NCBI RefSeq assembly: GCF_013624435.2
Contig: NZ_CP061768.1
Span: 2,138,001-2,202,000, forward strand
Direction of reading: 5' to 3'
DNA: 64,000 bases
DNA from: Nocardioides campestrisoli
GTDB lineage: Bacteria > Actinomycetota > Actinomycetes > Propionibacteriales > Nocardioidaceae
Shown here: positions 5,988 through 13,977 of the stretch, piece after piece
How the letters are laid out: the number at the start of each line of letters is the position of its first letter
Position numbering within the stretch: position 1 is the stretch's first letter
Program-made: the position numbers and the translations under genes
The notes under the pieces: model-generated
The model's database searches: none
What the model saw: the letters and a program-made list of their open reading frames with translations, nothing else
Told to the model about the DNA's origin: nothing

Positions 5988-8837
5988 CTACTGGTGGTCG
6001 ACCGCGAGCCGGTATGTCGTCGTGTACGCAGACTCCCCGAACTGCGAGCCTCCCGGAACTCGGGCAACTAAGGGATCGTCCGCAGCGGCGAGATTGAGCG
6101 CAAGAAGTTGCGCGAGCAGATCCTCGTCCGGATTGAAGCCGTATGCCCCGATTACTGCCGCGTCGAGTTCCCTGTGAAGGTCTCGTAGCGGCGATGCGCC
6201 GCCGTCGCGCAGCGAGTCATACATCGCGCCAAGTGTCATGCCAGAAGCCAGGTAGTCGGACCGCTTGTCGATGATCGCCTTCGACGCCTCAGCCACCTTC
6301 GCGACCGCGGTGGGTGTCGGGCTAGACGGCCAGGGGAAGGAGTCCCAGACCGTCGTTGGCGTGTAACGGGGGTCTGCCTTCAACTTGGAGCAGCGCTCGT
6401 CGAACCAAGCGCGGTGAATCGAAGAGGAGAGGACGCCAAAGGAGTAGTCGTCGTCTAGGGCGAACAACTGGAGTGAGTCATCGGGCCGGATGGCGGGATC
6501 GACGAACACATAGATGGAGGTCCGCTGAGCAGCCGCAACCCGGGTCAAAGCGATGTACCGGGTCAACGGGGCAAACGCGGTGAGCATGTCGTCACGTCGG
6601 CGCCAGTGTTTCCACCAACGCTTCGCCAAAAAGTCCTGATAGGCCGTGACCGGCTTACCGTCGGGCTTCTCGGCAAGCATCTCTTCGTTGCGGCGCGCTT
6701 CCTTCGCGGCTGCCTTCCTCCGCTCCGGAAGCACGCGATCGGTCAGCAGCGCCATCACGCTCGGATACTTGTGACGCGCACTTACGATGTCGGACTCACC
6801 TACGTCCATCACGTATCCCGGGACACCGTTCAGCCAGATCAGGGGCTCCCCGCTGATCATTGGCTTGATGACATCGGCTGCTTGCGGCTCGGCCGCGATC
6901 ATCGCCAAGGCTTGCGCCGTATCGAGTCTGTATCCCGCGACGATTCCGGTTGTCTGCCCCTGGAAGCACACCTTCGGCTTCTTGTTCACAGCAAGTGGCG
7001 CGGCCTTCGTGACGTCCGTGAGTGGCCTCAGCGTCGCTGGAATGTGTGGAACGGGAAGCCGCAATTGCCCCTCGTCGAGCCATAGAAGACGATCCCCGAC
7101 TGGGGCGCTTTTCGATCCCTTCACCCAGTTGACGATCGAGACGGTCACGACCGCGTCTCCTGACCAAGGCTGCGAAGACACCGCGTCGAAGATCACACCG
7201 TCGTTCTCGACCACGTAATCCAATGACTTCACGCGTGAGGCGTTGTCCCGGATCGCCTGCGTGGCGACAAACCCTGCACGCCCCCCATCCGGGAGCGCGT
7301 CATGGGCGAGCGGGAACCAGAACGTCACGAAGTCGCTGACACCCGGATTCGGGTACACCTCGTCGAGTCGCTGAACGTAGGCGAGGCCAAGGTCCTCCAC
7401 CATCTTGCGTCGGCCCATGTACGGCGGATTTCCGATGATTGCGTCGGCCTTGGGCCACGGACTGAACAGAGCGTCGGCACACACGACGGTGGTGTCCAAG
7501 TTGTCGAGCGGCAGCACATCTTCCTGCCCACCCTCCAACTCGTCGGAGGCAAGTTTCTTGCCCATCATCAAGGTCACCTTGGCGACCTCCACAGCGAACG
7601 GGTTGTTGTCGATCCCGAGGAAGTGATCCGTCGTCACGTAGGAGAAGGCCGTTTGGTCGCGTGTCCCTGACTTCCGCCGCTCGTCGATCCGCTGCTTCAC
7701 TTCCGCTTCCAGACTGCGCATCTCGCGGTAGGCAACGTAGAGGAAGTTGCCCGAGCCACACGCGGGGTCCAGCACCCGGTAGGCGGCCATGTCGAGCAGG
7801 AGGCGCTCGTAATCGTTGATCGTCTTGGCGGCGTCGATCCGCTCCCGCCACGGCTGCACGATGCATGGTCCTACGATCTTCATGATGTCGGCTTGAGACG
7901 TGAAGTGGGCCCCGTACGCATGACGTTCGCCCTTGTCCATCGACGTCTCGAACAGCGTGCCGAAGATCTCGGGACGCACCTTGGACCAATCCGTGGTGCA
8001 GGCCTCCTTCAGAGCGGACAACTCGCTGTCAGTCATCTCGACAGGCTGGACGTCCGCGAAGAGCCCCCCGTTGAAGTACGGAGTGCCCTCGAAGCGGCCA
8101 CCGGAGGTCCGGCCTGGCGTGTTCATCTCTCGAAAGAGAGATCCGAGCAGGTCGTACGCCTCCCGCCCATTCGTTGCATCCGCGGTCACCGTCCGCGTGA
8201 AGAAGTGCGAGGGCAGCAACCCGATGTCCTCTGCGAACATTGCGACGACTGACTGGAGCACGAACCGCTGGGCCTCTAGCCGGTCGATGCCGCGGTCCAC
8301 CATGGAGCGGAAGACGCCTGACACCTTCGCGGCCGCATCGCGTGTGACCTCAACGAGGTCGTTCTCGAAGATTGGTGTTTCTGCCTCAGGAAGCAGGAAG
8401 GCCAGCGCCTCGAATCGTTGTGGCAGATCGTCGATCTTGACGACATCCATCGGCGCGTCGAGTTGCTGGTCGAAGTCATAAATCCAGAACTCATCGAAGT
8501 TGCACAGGACCACGTAACGGGGGCGGCTAGGCACAGCCTGCTGCCAGTAATCGAATGCCTGACGGAAATGCCGTGCAAGGTCTGAACCCGCCTTCTTCAT
8601 CTCGAAGAGCACGCGCGGCTTCCACATGAGGTCGACATAGGAGACCCCTAGGTAGTCGATCCGGCGATGCACGCGGTCCTCGTAGATCGCGCCAGCCTCG
8701 ATCGCGCCCTCATGGCCGAACGCCTTGAAGAGGCGGTCTAAGAACGTCTGCGCCTCACCCTTCTCGTCGCCGCGCAAGTAGGTGTGACGCCACTCGGCGA
8801 AGGACTTCAGATTCGGACGCAGGCTCTCAGGTTCCAC
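5988..8837 (-). CDS. Type IIG/IIL (MmeI-like) restriction-modification fusion
   Basis: A 949-aa enzyme combining cleavage, adenine methylation and target recognition. The N-terminal PD-(D/E)xK nuclease shows Asp69, Glu79 and Lys81 (VDLMWKPRVLFEMKK), the D-x9-ExK spacing typical of MmeI-like enzymes. A helical linker follows. The methyltransferase has motif X-like GAHFTSQADI (309-318), motif I LDPACGSGNF (356-365) and motif IV NPPY (470-473). The C-terminal third would hold the target-recognition domain. The length fits MmeI relatives (about 920-1000 aa). The start is GTG 8837 with no strong ribosome site. No separate specificity subunit is nearby, as expected for this class. The recognition sequence cannot be read from here. 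Confidence 0.93.
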   Translation of the reverse strand: MEPESLRPNLKSFAEWRHTYLRGDEKGEAQTFLDRLFKAFGHEGAIEAGAIYEDRVHRRIDYLGVSYVDLMWKPRVLFEMKKAGSDLARHFRQAFDYWQQAVPSRPRYVVLCNFDEFWIYDFDQQLDAPMDVVKIDDLPQRFEALAFLLPEAETPIFENDLVEVTRDAAAKVSGVFRSMVDRGIDRLEAQRFVLQSVVAMFAEDIGLLPSHFFTRTVTADATNGREAYDLLGSLFREMNTPGRTSGGRFEGTPYFNGGLFADVQPVEMTDSELSALKEACTTDWSKVRPEIFGTLFETSMDKGERHAYGAHFTSQADIMKIVGPCIVQPWRERIDAAKTINDYERLLLDMAAYRVLDPACGSGNFLYVAYREMRSLEAEVKQRIDERRKSGTRDQTAFSYVTTDHFLGIDNNPFAVEVAKVTLMMGKKLASDELEGGQEDVLPLDNLDTTVVCADALFSPWPKADAIIGNPPYMGRRKMVEDLGLAYVQRLDEVYPNPGVSDFVTFWFPLAHDALPDGGRAGFVATQAIRDNASRVKSLDYVVENDGVIFDAVSSQPWSGDAVVTVSIVNWVKGSKSAPVGDRLLWLDEGQLRLPVPHIPATLRPLTDVTKAAPLAVNKKPKVCFQGQTTGIVAGYRLDTAQALAMIAAEPQAADVIKPMISGEPLIWLNGVPGYVMDVGESDIVSARHKYPSVMALLTDRVLPERRKAAAKEARRNEEMLAEKPDGKPVTAYQDFLAKRWWKHWRRRDDMLTAFAPLTRYIALTRVAAAQRTSIYVFVDPAIRPDDSLQLFALDDDYSFGVLSSSIHRAWFDERCSKLKADPRYTPTTVWDSFPWPSSPTPTAVAKVAEASKAIIDKRSDYLASGMTLGAMYDSLRDGGASPLRDLHRELDAAVIGAYGFNPDEDLLAQLLALNLAAADDPLVARVPGGSQFGESAYTTTYRLAVDHQ

Positions 8838-8964
8838 GGGGACATGGGATCACAGAGCGAGCACGGACGTCCCGTGTCTCGACGGAGACGCCCGCTGAGA
8901 TCAGTCCCATTGCGCCCTGACACGCTGCGCTCGCTGGCGCCCAACCTCATTGGTTGCTGACTGC

Positions 8965-10104
8965 TCAGCGCAGCGCGATGAACCTCCAGGTCAGCCCGTC
9001 CATGTCCTCGACCAGCCACATCTCATCCATGAGGTCGTCTGCGGCGGGCTTGGCGGTGCACAGGTAGCCGGTGACGGTCTGGCCGGGCTGCACGTTCATC
9101 TGGTTGAGCAGGTTCGGGGCGGTCCCGCACGAGCCGTAGGCGCGGTCCGTGATCGGCTTCGCGGTGTCGCCGTAGACGTAGCCGAACGGCACGAGGTTCG
9201 CGGGCTGCGCCTGGTCTGACCCGGTGCGGGTCGCGGTGACCTGGACGCGGCGGAACGTGGCGCCGGGGACCGGCGGGGTGAAGGAGTAGGTGCCGGGGGC
9301 CGCGGCGGCCTGTTCGGCGGTCATCTCCGGAAGCGCGTCGGTGTCGGTGGGCCCGAAGGTGTAGCGCCATCCGTCGAACTCGAAACCGGTCCTGGCCCGG
9401 TAGGGGTAGCGGGCCGAGCCGTAGTTGCGCACGCACATGCCGAAGCCGCCGTACCTGTTGGCGTCGGCGTCGCGGGAGTAGGAGCGGAAGCGGTTCTTGG
9501 CGGCGAACTTGTAGGAGGCGACCTCGGCCCATCCTTCGGAGACGATGTCCCAAGCGAGCCCGAACTTCTTCTCCTGCCCCTTCTTGGCCACCTCGGCGAT
9601 GAGTCGGCCCTGCTTGTCGCGCTTGGGGGCCTTCTTGTCGATCACCAAGGTGACGACCTGGCCCGGCTTCGCCTTCGGCTTCAAGAAGCGGCGTGCGCCG
9701 TTGGTCATGCACGAGTTGGCCTTCGCGATGTCGAGGCCGAGCAGGCGCACCTCGAACGGCTGCTGGGTGCCGAGCCGCAGCCGCAGGATGTCGCCTGCCA
9801 CGACCTTGACGATCTTCAGGGTCGCGGGCTTCTTCTTCGGCGGCGGCGGCGCGGCCGGAGGTGCCGGGTCGTTGGGGTTCGGGTCGCGGCCGTAGTAGTA
9901 GGGGCCGGGGTTGGACTCGCACACGACCCAGTCGCCGTCGGCGTCGAGGCGGTGCGGGTCCGCGGCGGGGTTGTTGGCCAGGAAGAACAACTGGGCGGCC
10001 CGCTGGGAGGGGAAGTCCGCGCAGTCCATGTCCCCCGCGCTGGCCGGTGCCGAGAGCCCGACGAGAGCGAGCGGGACGGTGATGAGCAGGGCTAGGACGC
10101 GCAT
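8965..10104 (-). CDS. Secreted SNase-like protein with Excalibur domain, catalytic Glu replaced
   Basis: A 379-aa exported protein. The signal peptide MRVLALLITVPLALVGLSAPASAG (1-24) is followed by an Excalibur calcium-binding motif with DADGDWVVCE near 54-63, then a Pro/Lys linker. A staphylococcal-nuclease-like domain covers about 94-210, with Asp105, Arg120, Asp125 and Arg167 in place. The general-base glutamate of SNase is Lys128 here (GLDIAKAN). A C-terminal beta-rich domain (about 245-379) has paired cysteines and may bind a ligand or the cell surface. ATG 10104 begins the signal peptide. The protein may be a binding protein derived from a nuclease rather than an active one. Confidence 0.85.
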   Translation of the reverse strand: MRVLALLITVPLALVGLSAPASAGDMDCADFPSQRAAQLFFLANNPAADPHRLDADGDWVVCESNPGPYYYGRDPNPNDPAPPAAPPPPKKKPATLKIVKVVAGDILRLRLGTQQPFEVRLLGLDIAKANSCMTNGARRFLKPKAKPGQVVTLVIDKKAPKRDKQGRLIAEVAKKGQEKKFGLAWDIVSEGWAEVASYKFAAKNRFRSYSRDADANRYGGFGMCVRNYGSARYPYRARTGFEFDGWRYTFGPTDTDALPEMTAEQAAAAPGTYSFTPPVPGATFRRVQVTATRTGSDQAQPANLVPFGYVYGDTAKPITDRAYGSCGTAPNLLNQMNVQPGQTVTGYLCTAKPAADDLMDEMWLVEDMDGLTWRFIALR

Positions 10105-10439
10105 GTGAACCCCCGGGTGCGAGATGGCGCCTCGGCAAGAGACGAGACCGCGCTCAAGATGCCGCACGCCGAGGGGTGCTGGCAGCGGTTCGGTGCCGGT
10201 TACCGAGAGTTGAGTACGCGCCGCGCGCGCGGCCGGTGCGGGCCCAGGCGAAGGCGGAGTCGGGAGCGAGCCCGAGGCCAGGGTCGGCCAGAAGGGTCAA
10301 GCGAGCCACAGCCTGGGCTACGACGTCCGGGCGACGGTCGCGAGCTAGTCCTCTTTCATCCCCTCCTCGTCCAGTGTGGCGCAGAGGGTTGAGACACCCG
10401 GCGAACTCATGAGCACGGGGCATGCGGGGCCTCAACTCA
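10105..10439. other. Non-coding stretch, nothing recognised
   Basis: Upstream region of the SNase-like gene and downstream of the HNH remnant. Frames on both strands are Arg/Pro-rich and look like chance openings. No repeat, RNA or clear promoter was found. Confidence 0.5.
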
Positions 10440-10816
10440 TCAGGCGATCACCTCGACGACCAGGTCGCCGCACTGGCTGGCCTGGGTCAGCAGGGCGCTG
10501 TTCTCGACCGAGTCCACCGACAGGTCCCAGCGGGTCTTCACCGCGACCCACTCCCCTGCGTAGCGGCACCGCTCCAGCAGCGGCCACCACTCACCGGGGT
10601 CCTGGTCGGACTTGGACCGGTTCCTTCGCCTTCTCGCCCTTGACCACGGTGATGTGGTCGTCGACCGCGTCCAACTTCGCGGACTTCGCCGCGGCGCGCG
10701 CCACGACGGGCGTCTCCTCGGCGGAGGCAGCGACGGACAGGACGACGGGCGTCGCGCCCAGTCCAAAGGACCGGGGCGAGGGCGAGGGCGGGCAGCACGC
10801 GGCTCTTCAGGGTCAT
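10440..10816 (-). pseudogene. Remnant of a secreted HNH nuclease (GmrSD/DUF1524-like), core deleted
   Basis: Three frames carry pieces of one protein. ATG 10816 starts a signal peptide (MTLKSRVLPALALAP). The next frame continues LGATPVVLSVAASAEETPV and then KSAKLDAVDDHITVVKG. The third frame has NRSKSDQDPGEWWP and CRYAGEWVAVKTRWDLSVD. The last two motifs are typical of the C-terminus of exported actinobacterial HNH nucleases. The central part with the catalytic His-Asn-His residues is absent, so a frameshift and an internal deletion have destroyed the gene. Confidence 0.75.
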
Positions 10817-11018
10817 GGGCACCAAATGTGGGGGCGTGAACCGACATCTCCCCCGTTTCGCGCAAGATCAGCGCCCCGCGCCGTTCAAGTCGCGAGAACT
10901 TCTCCTCGATGGCGGGGATCCTGCGGCGTTCTTGGTCGGGGCCCTCGACACTGGAAGCGCTGCCAGGCTGGGTCAGAGGGCCCGCACGCAATAAGGCATT
11001 CGTGGAAGGCGTGCATAG

Positions 11019-11030
11019 CCCCCCCCCCCC
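11019..11030 (+). repeat. Homopolymer of 12 C
   Basis: Twelve consecutive C residues in a non-coding stretch. Such runs are slippage-prone and their length may be a sequencing uncertainty. Confidence 0.8.
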
Positions 11031-11095
11031 GATCTGACCCTCGCATCTGCGGCGAACCGCCACACTGACGCGCGCCACGAGATTAGATTTGCGCC

Positions 11096-11347
11096 ATGGG
11101 GGGCTCGAAGGCTCAGAAGCGAAACGCTCGGGTTGCCGCAGCACGGAAGTCCGGTACCGACATCGTCGCGCTCAACGCCGCTAGGGACGCCTCGCTGCGT
11201 CGGATTCAGGCTCGCTCTGGCATCAATCGCACCGACAACATGGGAACGAATCCGGGCAGACGGGTCGACTCGTCCCCAGACCCGCTCAGCGATCTGGGGG
11301 GCAGACCCCGTGGGCGGGTCAAGTTCGTTCCGCGCGGCGACGCGTAA
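11096..11347 (+). CDS. Small basic hypothetical protein
   Basis: An 83-aa basic protein starting MGGSKAQKRNARVAAARK. The first 40 residues look like a charged helix; the rest is Gly/Arg/Pro-rich with no known motif. No strong ribosome site is seen and the surroundings are full of broken genes, so it may itself be a remnant. Confidence 0.35.
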   Translation: MGGSKAQKRNARVAAARKSGTDIVALNAARDASLRRIQARSGINRTDNMGTNPGRRVDSSPDPLSDLGGRPRGRVKFVPRGDA

Positions 11348-11489
11348 GTTCGTCGCAAAAGGCGCATTGCGTCCGTTGAGCCCAACGGCTAAACGCCCGG
11401 GCGCGACCCCTTCGGAACAGCCGTCATCTACTCGTGTCGGGCGATAGGGACCCACTCGCCATCAGCACACCTGCACGATCATGGACACC

Positions 11490-11752
11490 ATGCGCACAGT
11501 GCTCGGCCTCATCATCGACCCGCGGGACCACTCGACCCTGGCCCTGCGCGCCCCCCGGTCGACGTCGCCGAGGCCATCGGCGGACACGTCCAGCCCTTGG
11601 CTCTAGATGGGGACGGCGTAATGTGGGTCGCCGAGGACGGCAAAGACAAGGGGTCCCGTCAATACGCTGGCGAGTCAGATCGCGCGCCGGCTCAATTCAG
11701 GACATTTTCCGGCCGCTACGGTCAACGGCCGCTGCTTGGCCTGGCAGTGCGG
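11490..11752 (+). pseudogene. DUF3846-like gene broken by two frameshifts
   Basis: Starting at ATG 11490 (or 11481), the three frames in turn read MRTVLGLIIDPRDHSTLAL, then DVAEAIGGHVQPLALDGDG followed by VMWVAEDGKDKG, then VNTLASQIARRLNSGHFPA. This is the usual order of the DUF3846 domain: an N-terminal strand, the IGG helix, a MWV-EDGK strand, and the N-x-LA helix at the end. DUF3846 proteins are common small proteins of actinobacterial phages and plasmids. Frame changes near 11548 and 11650 prevent translation as one protein. Confidence 0.65.
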
Positions 11753-12175
11753 TGGTTCACGCCCAGGGGTTTCGATACCTCGTCGATGCCAAGCCTCTGC
11801 CGGACCACAACTGCCGGGCAGACTAGTCTTCACCAAGCGAAGGTCGCAGTGTTCATTGACGGCTGCTACTGGCATTGCTGCCCAGCGCACGCGACGCGCG
11901 CCAAGGTGAACAGCGAGTACTGGAATTGGATGACCAAGATCGCCAAGAACAGGGCACGGGACGTTGAAACGACTCGTCTTCTGGTCGATGCCGGGTGGAC
12001 CGTGATTCGCGCATGGGAGCACGAGGATCTTTGCGAGATATCGGACGCATCGCGACGGTGGTACGAGCGTCCTGACGCGAGCCCCCGACCTATGTGGCTA
12101 CGCAACTCTCTGCATCACCGAGCAGCCGCGCCCGCAGACACGCGTGCGGCCCATCGATGCCTCGTCCGCCGATAG
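11753..12175 (+). pseudogene. vsr: Vsr mismatch endonuclease remnant
   Basis: Very-short-patch-repair endonucleases nick at T:G mismatches left by cytosine-methylase activity. Here HAQGFRYLVDAKPLPDHNCR sits in one frame and LVFTK in a second. The core VAVFIDGCYWHCCPAH, EYWNWMTKIAKNRARD and AGWTVIRAWEHE sits in a third frame, read to the stop at 12175. The N-terminal 40 or so residues are missing. No cytosine-5 methyltransferase, the usual partner, lies in the window, so this is an orphan remnant of a lost modification system. Confidence 0.75.
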
Positions 12176-12571
12176 GCGCGACCCCTACTGCCATATGAGG
12201 ATCCCGGCTGCGCCTGGTTTGCACGCCTACTCCTCACTACTGACCTGTTCTAAGTCTTGCCGGGGACCGACCCTGCGAATGCGTTCTGAATCGTCATGTT
12301 GCCTGACGTCTTCACTGGTTCCGCATGAGCAGTAGAAGAGTTCACATCCCCTTCTCGAGTCGCGTCGCACACGGACACATCCACCAAGACATGAAGGGCC
12401 CCGGTTGGGTGCCGAGCGCAGGACTGGGGATTCCCGCTTGGATAACTCGGGCGTCTGTCCGCTTTTCTCGGTGCGAATTCTTGGTTTTTATGTCCGCTTC
12501 GGTGCGGTTCCGCGCGATGCGTCTCCGCATGTTGTGCTGCGGAAACGTCCAACGACAGAAGGGAGAGCGTG
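12176..12571. other. Intergenic stretch, nothing recognised
   Basis: Lies between the vsr remnant and the 83-aa gene. It is lower in GC than the rest of the element. A promoter for the 83-aa gene must lie in its right part but no convincing hexamer pair could be assigned. Confidence 0.5.
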
Positions 12572-12823
12572 ATGTCCTTCGCGCAGCACGCGGAGAGCCG
12601 ACAGGGGCGCAAGCGGACCCGTTGCCAGGTTGGTCTCACCATCCTGGACCAGGTTGAGTCCGCAGAACTGGCCGCGGTTCGTCAACTCGTAGACAGCTTC
12701 GAGTTCACGACTACGTACGTGGCGCGAGTCATCCGGGAGGAGACTGGACGGACTCCCGACGCGGCGGCGGTCTGGCGGCATCGAAACCGCCTCTGCGGGT
12801 GCCGTCGTCATGACGGGCTATGA
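12572..12823 (+). CDS. Small phage-like DNA-binding protein candidate
   Basis: An 83-aa protein starting MSFAQHAESRQGRK, preceded by a good ribosome site (AGAAGGGAGAGCG). It has a helical centre (ELAAVRQLVDSFEFTTTYVARVIREETG) and a terminal VWRHRNRLCGCRR motif resembling the basic Cys tail of small phage proteins. Its likely role is DNA binding or regulation; this is inference from size and charge. Confidence 0.6.
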   Translation: MSFAQHAESRQGRKRTRCQVGLTILDQVESAELAAVRQLVDSFEFTTTYVARVIREETGRTPDAAAVWRHRNRLCGCRRHDGL

Positions 12824-12877
12824 GCCATTGCACCAGCAGTGCCATCCCCGTCGGACCTTCCACAGACCGGTCGCGTC

Positions 12878-13222
12878 CTACCGGCGTGAGTGCTGCGAGT
12901 GGCGCTCTTCGACGATACGCACGACCTCGCCGCCGCGTACCTCATGCTCGTTGCCTTGCTCGCCGCGAACCAGGAGGGTCAACCCGTGCCCGACAGCGAG
13001 CCAGTCGGCGGTGACGAGTTTCCATGCTCGACCGTCGCCCGCGTCATCGGGCCAACAGACAGCGTGGTTCCGTTCCGGGTCGAGGAGCCACGTCGCCCCA
13101 TCGTCAGTGGTGATCACATACGTGTGCCCGATGCTGTCACCCTCGAGGTAGCCGACCTTGAAGCGGCGAGTCGAGGCGATCCCGCGTGGGCTGTCGTCTC
13201 CGTAGTTCGTTTGGCTGCTCAC
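12878..13222 (-). CDS. Hypothetical protein, coupled to upstream gene
   Basis: A 114-aa protein beginning at GTG 13222, which overlaps the TGA of the 121-aa gene (GTGA). It is predicted beta-rich (HTYVITTDDGATWLLDPERN and VTADWLAVGHGLTLLVRGEQ) with no known family recognised. The overlap and shared strand argue for a two-gene operon with 13219-13584. Confidence 0.55.
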   Translation of the reverse strand: MSSQTNYGDDSPRGIASTRRFKVGYLEGDSIGHTYVITTDDGATWLLDPERNHAVCWPDDAGDGRAWKLVTADWLAVGHGLTLLVRGEQGNEHEVRGGEVVRIVEERHSQHSRR

Positions 13223-13584
13223 GAAAGGAAGCACCGACGCACGGCGACGACCCGGCCGGCACCGCGGTCGACTCCATCACCCCATGGATCGCTCGCTGGA
13301 GTCTCCGGGTCACGCCAACACCACGGCTCGCCGGGAATGGGCGGGTGCGTGTGTTTGGGTTCCATGGCTCGCGCGGTGCGGTCGTAAGGGCCCGAGACGC
13401 GGGTGAGGTCCTTGGGGTACTTGGTCAGGCTGTGCGTTCGCGGGTCAACCAGCAGCAGCGCGGTTTCCGTCTCAACGACGGTCGCTGCCGAGCGCAACCA
13501 GTCCACGTGATCCGCATCGACATCGATGCCGTCCGGAGCCAAACCTAGGAGGCCCGTGACGGCGGCCCGCTCGTGTTCGCTCAT
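13219..13584 (-). CDS. Hypothetical protein, first gene of a coupled pair
   Basis: A 121-aa protein. ATG 13584 (MSEHERAAVTGLLGL) is preferred over upstream in-frame codons because the longer N-terminus is Arg/Pro-rich and looks non-coding. The middle contains ALLLVDPRTHSLTKYPKDL. No known domain is recognised. Its stop overlaps the next gene's start. Confidence 0.55.
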   Translation of the reverse strand: MSEHERAAVTGLLGLAPDGIDVDADHVDWLRSAATVVETETALLLVDPRTHSLTKYPKDLTRVSGPYDRTARAMEPKHTHPPIPGEPWCWRDPETPASDPWGDGVDRGAGRVVAVRRCFLS

Positions 13585-13853
13585 GCACACACATGTGTGC
13601 GGACAGCGCACGTTCGCTACCCGCCGCGGTATTGCACCCCTCGGCGCCTCGATTGGGCCGCACCGACTCTCGGCCTCGGGTGCCGGGGAGACCCATTCAC
13701 CTGCGGGTTCGAGCCAGGAGGATGAAGGACGGTGACGCGGGAAGGTTCCAGCCGTGCCGTTGATGAACTCCAAGAATTACGACGCTCGCGTGCTCGGCGA
13801 GGTTCTCACATCGTCGTTGGATCTTGGACCTCGCTGCTGGCTCAGGCGAGAAT

Positions 13854-13958
13854 GTGGCATCGCCTCGGAATCGTCGCGCCGTCACGCGACAACAGGCTGA
13901 CCAAATTGCGGCGGAGGTGCTGCGGCGCTTGAGGGCCAGGGCTGAGTCGGGTGCCTAG
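13854..13958 (+). CDS. Possible 34-aa peptide
   Basis: GTG 13854 follows AGGCGAG at a suitable distance and encodes a helical, basic peptide beginning MASPRNRRAVTRQQADQI. It stays open upstream in the same frame to about 13768 without an ATG. It may be a small gene or the end of a broken one. Confidence 0.25.
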   Translation: MASPRNRRAVTRQQADQIAAEVLRRLRARAESGA

Positions 13959-13977
13959 GTGGCAGTCGCCCGGCGGG

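Noticed and set aside
10376..11068. Plus-strand open frame over the HNH remnant
   Set aside because: The opposite strand carries recognisable HNH-nuclease pieces; the plus frame has none.
12250..12642. 130-codon minus-strand frame
   Set aside because: It overlaps the ribosome site and start of the better-supported 83-aa gene and has no coding-like composition.
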